Shown in pieces: positions 54,801 to 63,759 of a stretch of 64,000 bases of DNA. Below the pieces are notes generated by a model that saw only the letters and a list, made by a program, of their open reading frames with translations, did no database searches and was not told the DNA's origin. Made by a program: the position numbers and the translations under genes. Numbering within the stretch: position 1 is the first letter of the stretch; every line of letters starts with the position of its first letter. This DNA comes from Triplophysa rosa (Eukaryota > Chordata > Actinopteri > Cypriniformes > Nemacheilidae), in contig NW_026634146.1 in assembly GCF_024868665.1 (NCBI RefSeq), forward strand, positions 116,563 through 180,562. The letters are read 5' to 3'.

Positions 54801-57536
54801 CACATCATTGCTTTGGATGTCCAGTATGTCCCTTATCAAAATAGACATCTTAAGTTGTCCAATCATGATGTGACTTTATACTTTTTACCTACAAATGTGA
54901 ACACACCCTAAATAACTAAAGACAGACCTAAACGGAATCCTAAATCATTCAGTAACTAAGGAGACAAACAGTCAGTGTACTATTTATACCAATAGTATAA
55001 AAACTGCAAATGTTAATTATATCTGTAACAGAAAATCTACTGGCAGCTTATTACCAAGACTTTCTCCTGAACAAAAAAAAACAAATAGAGAAATCTACAG
55101 TAAAATAAACCCTTTTTTCTACATTATATACCTACATAAGTAAAACAGTGTTAGTATACCTCTGTACCTATGGATTATATTTTATATTACAAAACAACAT
55201 TTTGTAATAAAACATCTTTAATAAATATAAATAATTCGTAATAAATAAAAAACTACAAAAAATAGTAAAATGTATTAGTAGAAAGTATTTAAGAACAAAA
55301 GGGCAAATTACAAGTAAATTTAAAGAAACCAGGTTAACTGCAAATTTGGTAAACTAAAAAGGGCAGCCAAATGAAAAATGGAAACAACAACAAAGTTCTT
55401 TAAAATCAACAATGATGACATTGTGACATACAAAACTGGATATGTGGACATTATTAGCTGTTGACAAAAAACACATTTATGCCTTTAACAACAGCACCTA
55501 CAGCACTGTCAGTCTCAAAACACTTGACCTTCAACTACTATGACTGCAATTCAACTTAACCACTAACTTCAAGCAAACAACAAAGGAGACAATGGCGCAT
55601 ACTCCGAAGTCAACCAAAATCTCTGGTTTCACCGGCTACACGACAACGCTACAACCGAGTTTCTGAAAATCTTCACACTAGCAACAGTTTTCAAAAAAGT
55701 TTGGTTTCAGTGACCTGAAGCTGCGTTTGTGTGTGGACGAACGGCCAAACCGCACAGAAAAATACCTGTGTTCATGTGGACAGGGCCTAAGACAGATATC
55801 TCAACTCCAGTCCTCGGGCCCATGCAGTTTTAGATGTTTCCCTATATTACATTTATACATTTGGCAAAGGACTTACACTGCATTATACTACGAGTATGTG
55901 CAATCCCTGGGGTCAAACCCATGACCTTGGGGTTGCTAGCGCCACACCTGATATGGGTGCTTGATGTCCTCCAGGACCAGGAACACTCACGACAGGCACA
56001 TGTTGTAGAGAGAAAGCACACGTAAATAAGTTGACATGTAAAAGTGCAACTGTGTGCAAAAGGATTCTCTTTCTTTCTTTTTTGACATTTTGAATTGAAT
56101 CTCTTTTTCTTTGCAGGGAAAAATGTGAGCTATGATCGTCAGTTCTCCCTGGATAACAGCCTGGCATTGTCTGATGATCTGGGTGCTCTGTTTGACAGTG
56201 AAGATGGATGTGATTTCAACATTACTGTACATGATGTCAGTGAAGAGGCAGAACTGATGTTTTGTGTTCACAGTGTGATCTTCCATATGTTTCCAGAGCT
56301 AAATGTAACACAAGAATCCAAAAACCTCACAATGGAGGTCAGTGAAACGTGTCATCCACACGTGTCTGCTTTTCTCAGGTAACTTTTCACACACAAATTC
56401 ACGAATCCGAATGCTACTACATAAGCCTGTTAGACTGAGTATCTACCTAAATGATGTTCTTCAGGTACTTGTACACACGCCGGATCGATGTTTCCATCAC
56501 ATCAGCCCAATGTCTCCATCAGCTGGCTTATATGTTTGGAGTGAAGAAGCTTATGGAAGATGTTGGCAGGGTCTTTACTTTACTCATTCCTGAAGACAAC
56601 AGCTTCCAGACTCAGGTTTCAATGTACCGGTATGGCGTCCACACAGGTGACCTCGTTCTACAGGAGAACGTCCTTCAGTACCTTTCCTGGAACTGTGAGT
56701 TCCTCATAGTCTCTGCGGTGTGGAACAGCCTCTCCTTTTCCATGATGGACGCTCTGCTGTCACGCTCAGATCTGGTTGTGAAGGATGAAGCGTTTCTTCT
56801 GGATGCTCTGGAGAGCTGGATCCAATATAATGGGGAAGCAGTTAGTACTGAACAACAGGCCAGACTCCTCAATCACATCAGATTCCCCATGATCCCTGTG
56901 GATAAACTCTATCAAATACAGTTTACCTCAAGTGTTCTTCATAATAATCATGAGAATCTGTACTTGACCGGCCTGCTCAGAGGCTTTCAGTTCAATGCTC
57001 TGGCCTTCTCTAAGATCAGGAAACACGTGGATAACAGCACTGATGAGCATCTGCCCAGGATCTACACCAGAGACGGCTGGAGTGTGTTCATCAATGCCAC
57101 TGATGTCCGTTACCCGTATGATCGCCGTTACCCCTATGATCACAGTTACCCCTATAATAACCGCAACTATGGCCAAAACAACAGAATTCAAACTCTCTCC
57201 ACTCCTGTACACAGCAGTGTTGTTCTCAGAGACAAAACTGTTCAGTGGCAAGCACAGGTTTTTCTTAGTGTCCAGGAATGCTCTAACTATGGTATATCAT
57301 GTGATTCTGTCCCTGTTGCAAGGTTCTACAAATATAACAACCAGTATAATTATATGAGCACCATTCGCTACAACAACAGATTGATTCTCACCTGTAAAAA
57401 CAAAAACAATGTCTTTCATGTCCAGGATTTTAAAAATGACATTGCGGTCATTCCAGTTAACAGCAGCATGGCTCTGCCCAACCCCTGTCCTGATGACTAC
57501 ACTTACAGATTTGTAGTGCGTCCGGAGTATATCTGA
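42779..57536 (+). CDS. lgals3bp: galectin-3-binding protein, complete five-exon gene
   Basis: Coding exons 42779-42842, 44224-44424, 44905-45036, 56117-56378 and 56465-57536 all have GT-AG borders, with phases 1, 1, 1 and 2. They sum to 1731 nt: 576 residues plus stop, close to the 585 of human LGALS3BP. Order: signal peptide (1-15), group A SRCR domain with six cysteines (about 31-131), BTB (about 140-225), BACK (about 260-365) and the C-terminal region of this family (to 576). It is a secreted, heavily glycosylated adhesion and innate-immunity protein that forms ring oligomers through the BTB part and binds galectins and matrix. At least seven N-glycosylation sequons are visible. Odd points: an 11,080-bp third intron full of transposons and a YPYD repeat in the C-terminal region. 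Fish have several paralogues; which one this is cannot be decided. Confidence 0.93.
43485..43680 (+). mobile_element. Tc1/mariner-like end remnant in intron 1
   Basis: Starts after a TA with CAGTCATGGCCAAAAATATT, a form of Tc1-like inverted repeat known from fish. No matching right end was found, so it is a remnant. Confidence 0.45.
43738..44165. mobile_element. palindromic MITE (AAAATTCTGT family) in intron 1
   Basis: TTTACTCACCCTCGAGTTGT on the left and GGAACAACTCGAAGGTGAGG on the right are inverted. The inner block TTGTTCTGATGAACACAGAG and its complement are also mirrored. It ends about 60 bp before the exon 2 acceptor. Confidence 0.7.
44224..44424 (+). CDS. lgals3bp: lgals3bp exon 2: first half of SRCR domain
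   Basis: Follows acceptor GATGCAG. Contains [30 protein letters not shown] and [12 protein letters not shown], with two of the six SRCR cysteines. The donor is GTGAGC at 44425. Confidence 0.92.
44905..45036 (+). CDS. lgals3bp: lgals3bp exon 3: second half of SRCR domain
   Basis: Follows acceptor TTTTTTAG. Encodes [20 protein letters not shown] and ends at DAEVVCDTG, supplying the other four cysteines. The donor is GTAAGT at 45037. An SRCR domain split over two exons is the group A pattern. Confidence 0.92.
45740..45908. mobile_element. short MITE with GGGCGGTTTCC inverted ends
   Basis: Starts GGGCGGTTTCCAGGACTAGG and ends CCTGTCCGGGGAAACCGCCC, about 169 bp, with only short internal sequence. 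Confidence 0.7.
45960..46190 (+). repeat. inverted 5' end of DIRS (left arm of copy 3)
   Basis: Carries ACAGATTGGGGTTCG, the CCAAT pair, ATTTGCAT, the palindrome-like CCCGGATGTCCGGG (46121-46134) and TATAAGAG (46135-46142). It mirrors 48834-49015 almost base for base. Confidence 0.8.
46411..46962 (-). CDS. DIRS copy 3 reverse transcriptase, open frame
   Basis: 183 open codons covering most of the RT palm: [57 protein letters not shown] (first Asp), [20 protein letters not shown] and [14 protein letters not shown] (catalytic YLDD). This block is deleted or broken in copies 1 and 2. It is truncated after [10 protein letters not shown], before RNase H, and has no in-frame connection to gag. It probably makes no product. 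Confidence 0.75.
   Translation of the reverse strand: MLRYFGPRSPPFWRRDSFWNRARPPAEMFNGCCSPYFIVPKKGRGLCPILDLCVLNRHLHKLRFRMITQKRTLTSVRCQDWFMAIDLKDAYFHVSILPRHRPFPRFAFEGWAFQYRVLPFGLSLSPRVFTKVVEAALLSLREGGVRVLNYLDDWLSLAHSRDLLCTHRVLVLRHLDRLGLQVN
47119..48269 (-). pseudogene. DIRS copy 3 gag-like region
   Basis: Frames at 47903-48265, 47769-48269, 47492-47887 and 47119-47523 successively carry [28 protein letters not shown]-type sequence, [20 protein letters not shown] and a basic C-terminal part. At least three frameshifts separate them. Homologous to the 362-residue frame of copy 1. Confidence 0.6.
48864..49015 (-). promoter_or_regulatory. DIRS copy 3 right 5' end: repeat and promoter
   Basis: Inverted repeat at 48967-49015. 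On the minus strand, the CCAAT pair, ATTTGCAT, the palindrome at 48872-48885 (CCCGGACATCCGGG on plus) and TATAAGAG (48864-48871) follow in the same order as copy 1. Confidence 0.55.
49036..49175. repeat. hAT-like MITE fragment
   Basis: Begins ACAGGGGTGTTCAAAATGGG and contains TTTAGCCCCAGCTAAGC and GCTTCAGGTGTGTTTGATTA, a widespread vertebrate/fish hAT-type repeat. The right end is missing. Confidence 0.5.
49435..49617. repeat. (CA)n microsatellite in L2 3' UTR
   Basis: Long CA and CACG array with short interruptions. The Cys/Val-rich frames across it are artefacts. Confidence 0.95.
50398..53064 (-). pseudogene. L2 family B ORF2 remnant: endonuclease and RT
   Basis: Pieces from right to left: [20 protein letters not shown] and [12 protein letters not shown] (53064), [19 protein letters not shown] and DISDHYLV (52910), the linker [16 protein letters not shown] (52436), [20 protein letters not shown] and [18 protein letters not shown] (51712), [20 protein letters not shown] (51302) and the C-terminal [18 protein letters not shown] (50828) through [13 protein letters not shown] (50667). 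The catalytic YADD falls in a broken stretch near 51390. Multiple frameshifts, stops and the LTR insertion make it inactive. Confidence 0.85.
50774..51053 (+). mobile_element. solo LTR, 280 bp, with 5-bp TSD, inside L2 ORF2
   Basis: Begins TGTAACG and ends TTACA, flanked by ATTCT at 50769-50773 and 51054-51058. Removing it rejoins L2 sequence without loss, as comparison with the intact LINE shows. It has TATAAAAG at 50849-50856 and ATTAAA near 50990, giving a plus orientation. No internal retroelement part is present, so it is the product of LTR-LTR recombination. Confidence 0.85.
53313..54138 (-). pseudogene. L2 family B ORF1 remnant
   Basis: N-terminal piece (to 53892): [20 protein letters not shown] and [13 protein letters not shown], a CxxC-type motif followed by a coiled coil. 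C-terminal piece (53690-53313): [16 protein letters not shown] (SGNH Asn block), IIFSGP-like sequence and [20 protein letters not shown] (Asp/His block). A break near 53700-53890 removes the GDS serine block from the open frame. Architecture as in the intact ORF1 at 23171-24076, plus the CxxC motif not seen there. Confidence 0.75.
54139..54418 (-). mobile_element. HE1/V-SINE-type tRNA-derived SINE
   Basis: Read on the minus strand it starts GGGGCAGCCGTGGCCTAATG (A box GTGGCCTAATGG at 54398-54409), then has the B box GGTTCGATTCG at 54354-54364, the central block TGCCCTTGAGCAAGGCACC and the tail block GGTTAAATGCAGAGGTCAC. These are hallmarks of the fish HE1/V-SINE group. It is inserted at the 5' side of L2 family B ORF1. 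Confidence 0.85.
54419..55839. other. intronic, nothing recognised
   Basis: AT-rich. The first bases may still be 5' UTR of the L2 copy. No coding content. Confidence 0.4.
55840..55955. repeat. cyprinid interspersed repeat fragment
   Basis: TATTACATTTATACATTTGG then AGGACTTACACTGCATTATA and GGGGTCAAACCCATGACCTT match, in my recollection, a common cyprinid repeat (ACATTTAGTCATTTGGCAAA... type). Ends not defined. Confidence 0.4.
56117..56378 (+). CDS. lgals3bp: lgals3bp exon 4: BTB domain, first part
   Basis: Follows a pyrimidine-rich tract and TTTGCAG. Encodes [32 protein letters not shown] and [14 protein letters not shown], the BTB oligomerisation domain. The donor is GTAACT at 56379 (phase 2), followed by a small 86-bp intron. 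Confidence 0.92.
56465..57536 (+). CDS. lgals3bp: lgals3bp exon 5: end of BTB, BACK and C-terminal region
   Basis: Opens [20 protein letters not shown] (end of BTB). BACK follows, with [31 protein letters not shown] and [16 protein letters not shown], then the family-specific C-terminus: [13 protein letters not shown], the [17 protein letters not shown] repeat, [10 protein letters not shown] and [16 protein letters not shown]. One large terminal exon is typical of the gene. Confidence 0.93.
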
Positions 57537-57710
57537 CTACACAGATTTGGGTTTTATTTTCAGTTCAGTCTAATCAATTGTCAATCAAATGTATGGTAAA
57601 TGTATTCATTTGTATCACTGAATGCTGTTTTATAATCTGTGATCTCATCTTGATGATTTTCCCAAATAAGTTTTTTTTTTATTCTAAAATGCATCTAAAA
57701 AAATAAAAAC
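57537..57710 (+). terminator. lgals3bp 3' UTR and poly(A) signal
   Basis: An AATAAA hexamer at 57702-57707, about 165 bp after the stop codon, is the likely polyadenylation signal. It is the only canonical hexamer near the stop on this strand. Confidence 0.6.
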
Positions 57711-58039
57711 ATGTTTTATGCTTATGGATTATTGTTATAATTTCCTTAAAGGAATAACATAATTGTTTTATAGTTACGCACCTTGCTATGAAGGAAATAT
57801 ATATTAGCTGTAATTAATCCATGGCATCAATAATGCCGAATAATGACTGATGTATGAGTGTTTTCTTCCGGTTATTATATAAACATTCATTATTTGTTCA
57901 GCATGTGCTTTAACTGCTTGTAGACAGGATTTAGACCATATCATAATCGCAGATACTGCTCTCATCAGTCACAAACAATATGTTTGTGTTATCCGTTCAT
58001 GGCTACTGTGTTATCCATTCGTGGCTACATCTGTCTACT

Positions 58040-58330
58040 AGTGTTACTTGATCCTAGTATAACCTTTGACAACACAGACCACGAAACCTCTTTAATAGGC
58101 TTGAAAGTTATGTTGGCATTAGTGGAATTGCACCGGTATGGTTTAAATCATATTTAGCTTTTTCAGTTTGTAGCCACGAATGAAGAGTTGTCATACCAAT
58201 CACAAGTTCAAAAAGGAGTGACAAAGGGCTCAGTGCTAGGACCACTGCTTTTCACACCGAACATGCTTGTACCTCAAGGAGCTACAGTATAACAGAGACA
58301 TGGAGTTTTCACAGTTACGTTGATAATACT
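58040..58330 (+). pseudogene. old L2 reverse transcriptase fragment
   Basis: Plus-strand frames give a decayed [15 protein letters not shown] block (here LLDPSITFDNTDHE), GISGIAxxWFKSY-like sequence, [20 protein letters not shown] for the [11 protein letters not shown] block and YVDNTPLYIS for YADD. Many substitutions and frameshifts make it much older than the other L2 copies. Confidence 0.6.
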
Positions 58331-59591
58331 CCGCTTTATATTTCTTTCACACAATTCAACAGACTGAAGGAATGCATAGTTGATATAAACTAATAGATTA
58401 CTAACAACTTCCTATTATTGAACTTTTTAATGCCATTTCTTTTCTCTCTCTTAGCCCATTTCAGTGTAAGACAGATTGCCAGGTACATTTTAATATGATA
58501 CCTGCCATAGTACCTTTTGAATACCTCTTGACTTTGTAAAGTCACCTCTTTTTATGAAGCATAAAACGTTATAATTACTTGACCTGGAAATGCTGATTAA
58601 TGCATGTAATGCACATAAATAGGATGGCAAAAATATTCGGGCAGATGTGCATGCCCAAGTAAAGTGTGTCTGTTACTCAAGCTCAGTTATGACGCAAATA
58701 CCAGTATCAGTGCACCCTTAGTCTGCATTAGCAACATCACTTACATCCATCATTACCTCAATATCACCATCGCCATGGTTTTCCACGCTTTATCACCTCA
58801 GCCAGGGCTGGGAAATTCATTTTCCTAAGAAAAAAGCAAAAGAAAACAATTTTACTTAGCTTGTATGACGTTGAGAGGTTAATGAAGGATGAGATACAAC
58901 CGACTGAGATGTTAATGTCTGATCTCCTTCCTGATAGCCTTCCCTTTGTGCGGAAAGTGCAAATTTAATCTGTTTTAGATCACTGCCAAAGCAAACAGTT
59001 TATAAGTAATCCGGCAAAAGTCTGTGGACGTTCACAAACTTGAATATGAGAAGAATTCCCCAAGGGGATATTTTGCTTTTGCTAAATTCGTATATGACTG
59101 GGCGATATCGCTGTTTAATTTGCTTCCAAGAAATGCGATAAGCTGCTGGTAGCTGAATGAATTTTAAGTGGAAGCTGTGACAGCGTCATATTTTGATAGG
59201 TAGATGTGAATCAGCTGATGTGAGTTTGACTCACGTGACCTGACAGAACTAACGTTAACTTTATAATGCTTGATTTTTTCCGTGCTCATTTTTACTCCGT
59301 CATCTCAAGGAAGCATTCAGTAAACCAAGTACTCACGCCAAAAAGTCATTTTCAATTATCATCTTATTCTGTAGAATAAGAGCTTTCATTTGATATATAA
59401 CTTGAACATGTTGGAAATATTTGAGCGTTATGAAAAATGTTCATAACATACATGATTTTAAAGGGGCTATGACATGGGGATATGATGAATTTCAGCCCAA
59501 ATAAGTTATTTTATTTACAATAAATGCAAAAAGGGTGAACTTCTCCAGAAACTAGTGACTCTAAGCTTTCAAATGATACCACATATGATAG
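58331..59591. other. intergenic, nothing recognised
   Basis: No coding or repeat signature was identified. Confidence 0.4.
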
Positions 59592-59907
59592 TGTAACGTG
59601 CGGGTTCAGTGATGTGCGTGTAACCACTCTTACCCGACGCTATTAACGTGGGTTCTTGGCTCGTTCTGTCTCCAGCGATGAACAATAATCAAGGACACAG
59701 CCTAGACGTTGGATGTTCATAACACTCACTTTATTGAACATTTCTGGCGTGAACAACAATAGGCCAGGCACTGATTACCGCCGCGATCTCTCCCCAGGCG
59801 GAGCTTCTCTCCAGCCCGTAGTCTCCTCTCGATCTCTCCAGGCGGAGCTTCTCCGACACTTTTCAACCAATTCAAAATTAAAGTCCCAATACTAATTTCA
59901 CTTCCTA
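59592..59907. other. unassigned GC-richer segment with internal duplication
   Basis: CGATCTCTCC(CC)AGGCGGAGC occurs twice, at 59784 and 59829. The segment starts TGTAACGTGC and ends CTTCCTACA, which recalls a TG...CA LTR, but the flanks (GATAG and TTAGC) do not match, so I do not call one. Confidence 0.3.
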
Positions 59908-60219
59908 CATTAGCATTGTTTGCAAAGGGTGTCATTTGTATAATATAATGAAATATTGTCCACAAAATCATGTATCATGCAACAATATCCATAGTAGCTT
60001 ATACAGCATACATTGTCATAAGTTTATAAGGTTGTATCATAGCATAGCATACCACACGGGTGCCAACACTATGGGCTGTACTACAGGGCTATACTACAAC
60101 CTCAAAGTAGACTCGGGGGTAGCAGCTGATTGTTAGAAGTTAGCACAGAGCGTGCTAGCTACTTGGAACATTTGTATTTACCCGAAACACTATGGAATTC
60201 CAAAAGTGACAATATAAAA

Positions 60220-60480
60220 AACGAATAAATACAAAAATAAATCCATGAATAAATGTAAAAAAGCAAAAATAAATGAGTATTTATACTTTTGTTTCCTTAT
60301 TTATGGGTAATTATATATTTTTTCACGCTTATTTATTTTTTCATTTATTTATTTATACATTTATTTATTTCCACTTTTATTTATTTCCCCATTTATTCAT
60401 GTATATATGTATTTATTCCTACATTTATTTATTTTTACATTTATTTATTTCTACATTTATTTATTTATGTATTTCTTTGT
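60220..60480. repeat. (TTTATTTA)n low-complexity DNA
   Basis: ACATTTATTTATTT and CCACTTTTATTTATTT units. It is the same kind of sequence as 870-1215. Confidence 0.85.
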
Positions 60481-60806
60481 CTGTATGCTAATGAGTGGGG
60501 GCGTGTTTCACCTCAGACATTAGCAATCGATCTCAGAGCGGCGGTGCTGAAGCTTTGAGGCCACAGGGACACCTTGTGGTGTTACCGAACGAAACGAGGT
60601 TGACGAAGTTGCATAGAGAAGGCAATCGAGTCATTTAATATCACCCTAACTGTATGTAGATAGGGTTACCACACATAGCCTACATACTCTTTATTAGGGA
60701 CATTGCCGTAAAACATTATTCGGTCGAGATTTCTAAAATGTCTTTGCACACATGGACAGAAACTGCACAACAACAGGTCTGCTATGAGACACTTGGAAGA
60801 ATACAC

Positions 60807-61264
60807 NNNNNNNNNNNNNNNNNNNNNNNNNNNNNNNNNNNNNNNNNNNNNNNNNNNNNNNNNNNNNNNNNNNNNNNNNNNNNNNNNNNNNNNNNNNNNN
60901 NNNNNNNNNNNNNNNNNNNNNNNNNNNNNNNNNNNNNNNNNNNNNNNNNNNNNNNNNNNNNNNNNNNNNNNNNNNNNNNNNNNNNNNNNNNNNNNNNNNN
61001 NNNNNNNNNNNNNNNNNNNNNNNNNNNNNNNNNNNNNNNNNNNNNNNNNNNNNNNNNNNNNNNNNNNNNNNNNNNNNNNNNNNNNNNNNNNNNNNNNNNN
61101 NNNNNNNNNNNNNNNNNNNNNNNNNNNNNNNNNNNNNNNNNNNNNNNNNNNNNNNNNNNNNNNNNNNNNNNNNNNNNNNNNNNNNNNNNNNNNNNNNNNN
61201 NNNNNNNNNNNNNNNNNNNNNNNNNNNNNNNNNNNNNNNNNNNNNNNNNNNNNNNNNNNNNNNN
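60807..61264. other. assembly gap (458 N)
   Basis: Undetermined bases. Frames crossing it are meaningless. Confidence 1.
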
Positions 61265-61872
61265 TTAATGATTTAAATGTTAAGTGTTTTAAGTATCCAC
61301 ATTCATGTAAAATTATCACAGAAAACATTCATACTGGACAAATTCATTTTTGTATGTTAAACATATTATGTTGATTATTGGTGCAGACCTTGCTGAATTT
61401 TCAACGTTGATTTATAAGTATTTTACTGACCTTTTACAACCATTTAGCATTAAACATTGTTTCAATGTTGGATAAACGTTGAACCATGAACGTACATAAT
61501 TTCAACCAAATATCAACGTTGAAGGTCAGTCGTGTGCCAGCTGGGGAGTTACAGAAATACATGTAAACATTGAGGGAATACTTTTATGACGTAATTTTGG
61601 TCCCGCTGCCGGGTCCATAGAGTTTAACAGGTTTAAAATCATATAAACATGTCTAAAAGACATGTTGCAATAGAGGGGAAATGCAGCACAGGGGGATATT
61701 TTTATGTTTTTAATCCCATGATCTTGCCATCTAACACTTTTAATGAATCTTTAATGGATATGGTGTTTTTTTTTTGTTGCTTGTTGTCCCAAGCGGCAAG
61801 ACTAAAGTAAAAGTGTAACTAATTACAATCACACCATTTGCAACAGCTAAATTCACATCATCAATGCTGTCC
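61265..61872. other. no gene; CAACGTTGA motif cluster
   Basis: TCAACGTTGAT and variants recur at about 61400-61530, with the perfect palindrome TTCAACGTTGAA recoverable from the copies. Likely a degenerate dispersed fish repeat. Confidence 0.4.
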
Positions 61873-61965
61873 ACAGGGACGGATTAACGCACGGGCCTGC
61901 CGGGCACGTGCCCAGGGCACTAGACCAGCGGGGGCCCTGACAAATTTAGTATGTATACATCTTTC
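61873..61965 (+). repeat. hAT-like element end
   Basis: CACAGGGACGGATTAACGCA and the following GGGCCTGCCGGGCACGTGCC resemble the CAGGGRCGGATTAA end of a vertebrate hAT-type repeat. No partner end was found. Confidence 0.35.
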
Positions 61966-61989
61966 ATTTATTTTATTTTATCAATAAAG

Positions 61990-62155
61990 AAGCGCTGAAT
62001 ACTGTGGAATACTCTGTCACGTTGGTGTGAAGAACACAACCTCTCTCTCAACGCCAGTAAGACCAAGGAGCTGGTGGTGGACTTTAGTAGGAAAGACAGA
62101 GAACACAGTCCTATCACCATCAGCGGAGCACCAGTCCACTTAAGGTCCTGCAAAT
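61990..62155 (+). pseudogene. LINE reverse transcriptase fragment (Rex1/L1-like)
   Basis: The plus-strand frame reads SLNASKTKELVVDFSRKDRE then PITISGAPVHLRSCKF, matching the LN..KTKE(L/M)VVDFR block that follows the RT catalytic motif in several fish LINEs. Only this block remains; the LINE type is uncertain. Confidence 0.55.
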
Positions 62156-62164
62156 TTCACATCC

Positions 62165-62430
62165 TGACCATTTCGGAACTTTCTGGGAACGTTACTAGGC
62201 GACGTCCTCAACACCAGCAGGGACGTTTGGAGAACGTTCTAGGGACGAAAAGTTCTCAGGCAGAGAATGACCTGAATGTTCTGTGAAAGTCGGCCAAATA
62301 ACGTCCCTGCACCCTTTAAAAAACTCCACATCGTGACCGGGAACGTTCTGGGGTCGTTACTAGGCGACGTCCCAGACACCAGCGGGGAGGTTCTGAGAAC
62401 GTTCTCAGAATGAAAATTTTCTAACGGGGG
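62165..62430. repeat. imperfect tandem of GGGAACGTT...GGCGACGTCC units
   Basis: Two related units of about 170 bp (starting near 62165 and 62336) share ACTAGGCGACGTCC, the following CACCAGC and GAGAACGTTCT. They could be half-copies of a MITE. Confidence 0.5.
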
Positions 62431-62508
62431 TGGGGCTTCATTTTTATAACGTGCGTATGCACAGATTTGCATGGGGCCCAGGTCAGGGAGCAGACAGAAT
62501 GCCATAAC

Positions 62509-63670
62509 CATAGGCGTAATTTGCGGGTGGATGGGTGGGTCATGTCCCCACCACTTTTTGCCAAAGTCAATTTTGTCCCCACCACTTATTGTAAGAAATA
62601 AAAAATACGGAGCGTCTATTTACCGTGCAAGTAGCCCGCTTTGTAAGCAGAGGCTATTTATACTAACTCCGCCCATCAGTTTCAGATTGGAATAGACAAA
62701 ATGTAAGAAAGGCCCACAAAGCTTAACTGCTCCGGTGGCGTACAGCGTAGCAAATGTACTGCTTTCATGCGGTCGTGGTTCGGACTGCTGTTTGCTGAGC
62801 TTTTCCTATAATATCAGATTGTTAAAGGTATTTTTTTTTTATATAATGATTATGAAAATATTTAAAATGGCTGTTCAAGTCATACATGTACCAAACATTT
62901 TGCGCTTAATTGCACTTTGGTGCTATATATTCGTCCTTATTGTTCTCGACATGCCGTTGCTATCGCCTATTGCAAGATTAATTACATTTTGATACTTGAT
63001 AGAAAACTCCAATATATGGAAAAAGTCACAACTTTGTAGTTTCATGAGTTCAAAAAAATTTTAGAAAGTTTGTTGTAAAACTTATATTTGTAGCCTATCA
63101 GGCGATGCCCGTAGTAATTAGTGAAAATAAGATTTTTTAAAGATATTATTTTCCATATGTTTCCCCTGTATACTTGAATGTTTGTCCTTATTACAGGGGG
63201 TTGTCAAACACCACATTTTTAACATGGGGAAAACACATTCGTTTCAGTAGTTTTTGTTTCATCACGAATTAATACGTTTAATTACGTACGGCAACAGCCA
63301 TCCTTACATATAATAAAGCACAACATGCTTTAAATTATATATTGATGAAAACATGATATAGTTTAAAAACAAATGGAAGCAGATCTGATATGTGATGTGA
63401 AAATTTAGAATAGTGAGGTCAGAGGATTCAAACCTGCTTCAGGGCAGTGTCAATATTACTTGTCATGCGTCTTTCGCACTAACGTTACACCACTGAAGCC
63501 GTCGATGAAGCGGCGCAATTTTTATACTGTTTTCTAGAGGAGTCACCTACATGTTTCGCGCTTGTGACGTCCATGAATATTCCCAACGAGTTCTTACAGA
63601 AACAATTTATTAAAGTATTGTTTGTGTCGTCTTTGTCCCCACCACTTTTCTAAACAAAGTTTCGCCACTG
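62509..63670. mobile_element. hAT-like element inside the third L2 copy
   Basis: Begins CATAGGCGTAATTT and ends in the complement of CAGTGGCGAAACTT. Flanked by GCCATAAC (62501-62508) and GGCATAAC (63671-63678), 7 of 8 matching. Subterminal GTCCCCACCACTT blocks occur near both ends. No transposase motifs inside. Confidence 0.7.
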
Positions 63671-63759
63671 GGCATAACCAACTGTCTGCTTGCCGTCTCA
63701 TGTCGCAGAATACACAAAATGCACAATTTGCGATAATCCCTTCTCCCAAACATCATAAA

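Larger units (their letters stand above)
45037..56116 (+). other. lgals3bp intron 3, 11,080 bp
   Basis: From GTAAGT to TTTGCAG. The parts that can be named are a GGGCGGTTTCC MITE, DIRS copy 3, a MITE fragment, an L2 family B copy with a solo LTR inside and an HE1-type SINE. About 45046-45739 and 54420-55840 hold no recognised repeat. Confidence 0.85.

Noticed and set aside
59592..59907. possible solo LTR (TGTAACG...CCTACA)
   Set aside because: Flanking bases (GATAG / TTAGC) do not match and no TATA or poly(A) signal is placed properly.
60666..61374. ORFs of 176-220 codons across the N run
   Set aside because: They consist mainly of undetermined residues across an assembly gap.
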